Of a stretch of 64,000 nt of DNA, positions 62,860 through 64,000 are shown one piece after another. The position numbers and the translations under genes were made by a program. Source of the DNA: Prevotellaceae bacterium (GTDB taxonomy: Bacteria; Bacteroidota; Bacteroidia; Bacteroidales; Paludibacteraceae); the NCBI GenBank assembly GCA_031271815.1, contig JAISVA010000005.1:62001-126000 (forward strand), in the 5' to 3' direction. Numbering within the stretch: position 1 is the first letter of the stretch; every line of letters starts with the position of its first letter. The notes under the pieces were generated by a model. That model searched no databases. It saw only the letters and a program-made list of their open reading frames with translations, and was not told where the DNA came from.

Positions 62860-64000
62860 ATGAGAAGAGAAGTTTTTATTAACAAAGTGGCTAAATTTTT
62901 GCCCAACAATCCGGTAAACAATGATGATATAGAAAAACGGCTGGGCTTAATCGGAGGCAAAGCATCCCGTGTAAAAAGCATAATCCTGAGGCAAAACAAG
63001 ATTAAGACAAGGTATTATGCAATAGATGAATCGGGAAGGTTTACTCATACCAACGCCCAGATAACAGCAAATGCCGTTCGGGAGCTATTTAAAACCGGCA
63101 AGTATGCAATGAAGGATATGCAGCTGTTATGTTGCGCCACAGCAAGTCCTGATCAAATGATGCCCTCTCATGCCTCGATGGTTCACGGAGAATTATGCGA
63201 CGCGCCTGCTATGGAAATTATGTCTGCCGCAGGCGTCTGTTGCAGTTCGAGTATCGCTTTAAAATATGGATATATCTCCATCTTGTCGGGAAATGCTTCG
63301 AATGCAATCTGTACCGGTTCCGAATTGGCTTCTCCTTTCCTGACGGCCAAAAATTTCGAGGCTGAATACGAAAAGATGGAAGAACTGGAGAAAAATCCCG
63401 TCATTGCCTTTGAAAAAGACTTTTTACGTTTTATGTTATCCGACGGAGCGGGTGCATGCCTGCTCTCCGATGTTCCGAATAGAAACGGCATCTCATTGAA
63501 AATCGAATGTATAGAAACGATTTCATTTGCTAACGAACTAAAAGCCTGTATGTATCAGGGAGCGGACAAAAACGAGGAGGGAGATTTAATCAGCTGGAAA
63601 ATGTTTGAGGAAAAAGAGTGGCTTGACAGGTCTATTTTCGCAATCAAACAGGATGTTCGTTATCTGGACGCCCACGTTGTTCAAAAGGCGGTGCAACATA
63701 TTCTTAATTCATTAGCCAAAAACAATATAACGCCGGATGAAATTAATTTTATACTGCCCCACATTTCGTCTATGTATTTTTGTGAAAAGCTGAAAAAAGC
63801 GCTGATCGAAGCCGGTTCGCCGTTCGCGGATGAAAAATGGTTCATCAATTTACCGGAAGTTGGCAACGTCGGTTCGGCCTCCATGTACCTGATGCTGGAA
63901 CAACTGTTTAACTCCGGACACTTGAAGCCGGGTCAAAAGCTTTTTGTATTTAATCCCGAAAGCGGTAGATTTTCTTACTCGGCAGCGCTGTTCACGGTTG
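62860..64000 (+). CDS. darB: DarB-like ketosynthase III, partial at the window edge
   Basis: 380 codons are visible, running off the right edge. The N-terminus MRREVFINKVAKFLPNNPVN, the CCATASPDQMMPSHASMVHG region and the nucleophile region SAAGVCCSSSIALKYG show a thiolase-fold KS III. The Cys-His-Asn triad is Cys127 (or Cys128), His301 in LPHISSMYF, and Asn336 in GNVGSASMY. DarB joins two acyl-derived units head to head into a cyclohexanedione. It follows the DarA-like gene closely, and more pathway genes probably lie beyond the window. Confidence 0.82.
   Translation, partial: MRREVFINKVAKFLPNNPVNNDDIEKRLGLIGGKASRVKSIILRQNKIKTRYYAIDESGRFTHTNAQITANAVRELFKTGKYAMKDMQLLCCATASPDQMMPSHASMVHGELCDAPAMEIMSAAGVCCSSSIALKYGYISILSGNASNAICTGSELASPFLTAKNFEAEYEKMEELEKNPVIAFEKDFLRFMLSDGAGACLLSDVPNRNGISLKIECIETISFANELKACMYQGADKNEEGDLISWKMFEEKEWLDRSIFAIKQDVRYLDAHVVQKAVQHILNSLAKNNITPDEINFILPHISSMYFCEKLKKALIEAGSPFADEKWFINLPEVGNVGSASMYLMLEQLFNSGHLKPGQKLFVFNPESGRFSYSAALFTV

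Overview
This 64 kb window is chromosomal DNA from a member of the Bacteroidota, most likely the order Bacteroidales. The evidence is: promoters of the TTG-N18/19-TAnnTTTG type and no consistent Shine-Dalgarno sites; a protein ending in a type IX secretion (Por) sorting domain; FadL/PagL-like outer-membrane proteins; NADP-type gdhA beside a diaminopimelate dehydrogenase; and many short A/T-rich palindromic intergenic repeats. Family-level placement (for example Dysgonomonadaceae) is inference only. I see no rRNA operon, CRISPR array, complete insertion sequence or prophage.

Layout. 1-7.1 kb (minus strand): the start of an AI-2E family permease, a coiled-coil lipoprotein, rsmI, an acidic hypothetical protein, a long-chain acyl-CoA synthetase, and the rnc-fabF-acpP fatty-acid/RNase III cluster, divergent from purN. 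8-11.4 kb: two TetR regulators, a PagL-like outer-membrane lipid A deacylase and tRNA-Lys. 11.4-17.3 kb: M23/LysM peptidase, ndk, a Pif1-like helicase with HRDC domain, an ORF6N protein and prmA. 17.5-25 kb: a low-complexity secreted protein with a FadL-like porin, a DUF1287 protein, priA and a beta-propeller lipoprotein. 25.5-29.8 kb (plus strand): etfB-etfA, a small exported protein and an acyl-CoA dehydrogenase. 29.8-38.3 kb: a surface-glycan cluster (two methyltransferases, three glycosyltransferases, a flippase on the opposite strand and a YfhO-like membrane protein). 38.6-41 kb: gdhA and ddh, flanked by long perfect inverted repeats. 41-44.2 kb: a holin-like membrane protein, a helix-hairpin-helix protein, tRNA-Met, and an ECF sigma / putative anti-sigma / Spy-like cassette.

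44.6-57.8 kb holds the core transcription-translation cluster, all on the minus strand. In transcription order it is tRNA-Thr(TGT), tRNA-Tyr, tRNA-Gly, tRNA-Thr(GGT), tuf, tRNA-Trp, secE, nusG, rplK, rplA, rplJ, rplL, rpoB, rpoC. The first five members match the E. coli thrU-tyrU-glyT-thrT-tufB order. Its spacers are invaded by a repeat family with an identical 17-nt core. 57.9-60.8 kb has a low-molecular-weight tyrosine phosphatase, a DEAD-box helicase and a T9SS cargo protein.

After almost 1 kb of A/T-rich non-coding DNA, the right edge (61.8-64 kb, plus strand) enters what looks like a secondary-metabolite locus. A 60-aa stand-alone sigma region 4 ORF precedes a DarA-like flavodoxin-fold protein and a DarB-like ketosynthase III, which runs off the window. 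In other Bacteroidota this pair makes the dialkylresorcinol half of flexirubin-type pigments. It is the most interesting system visible here.
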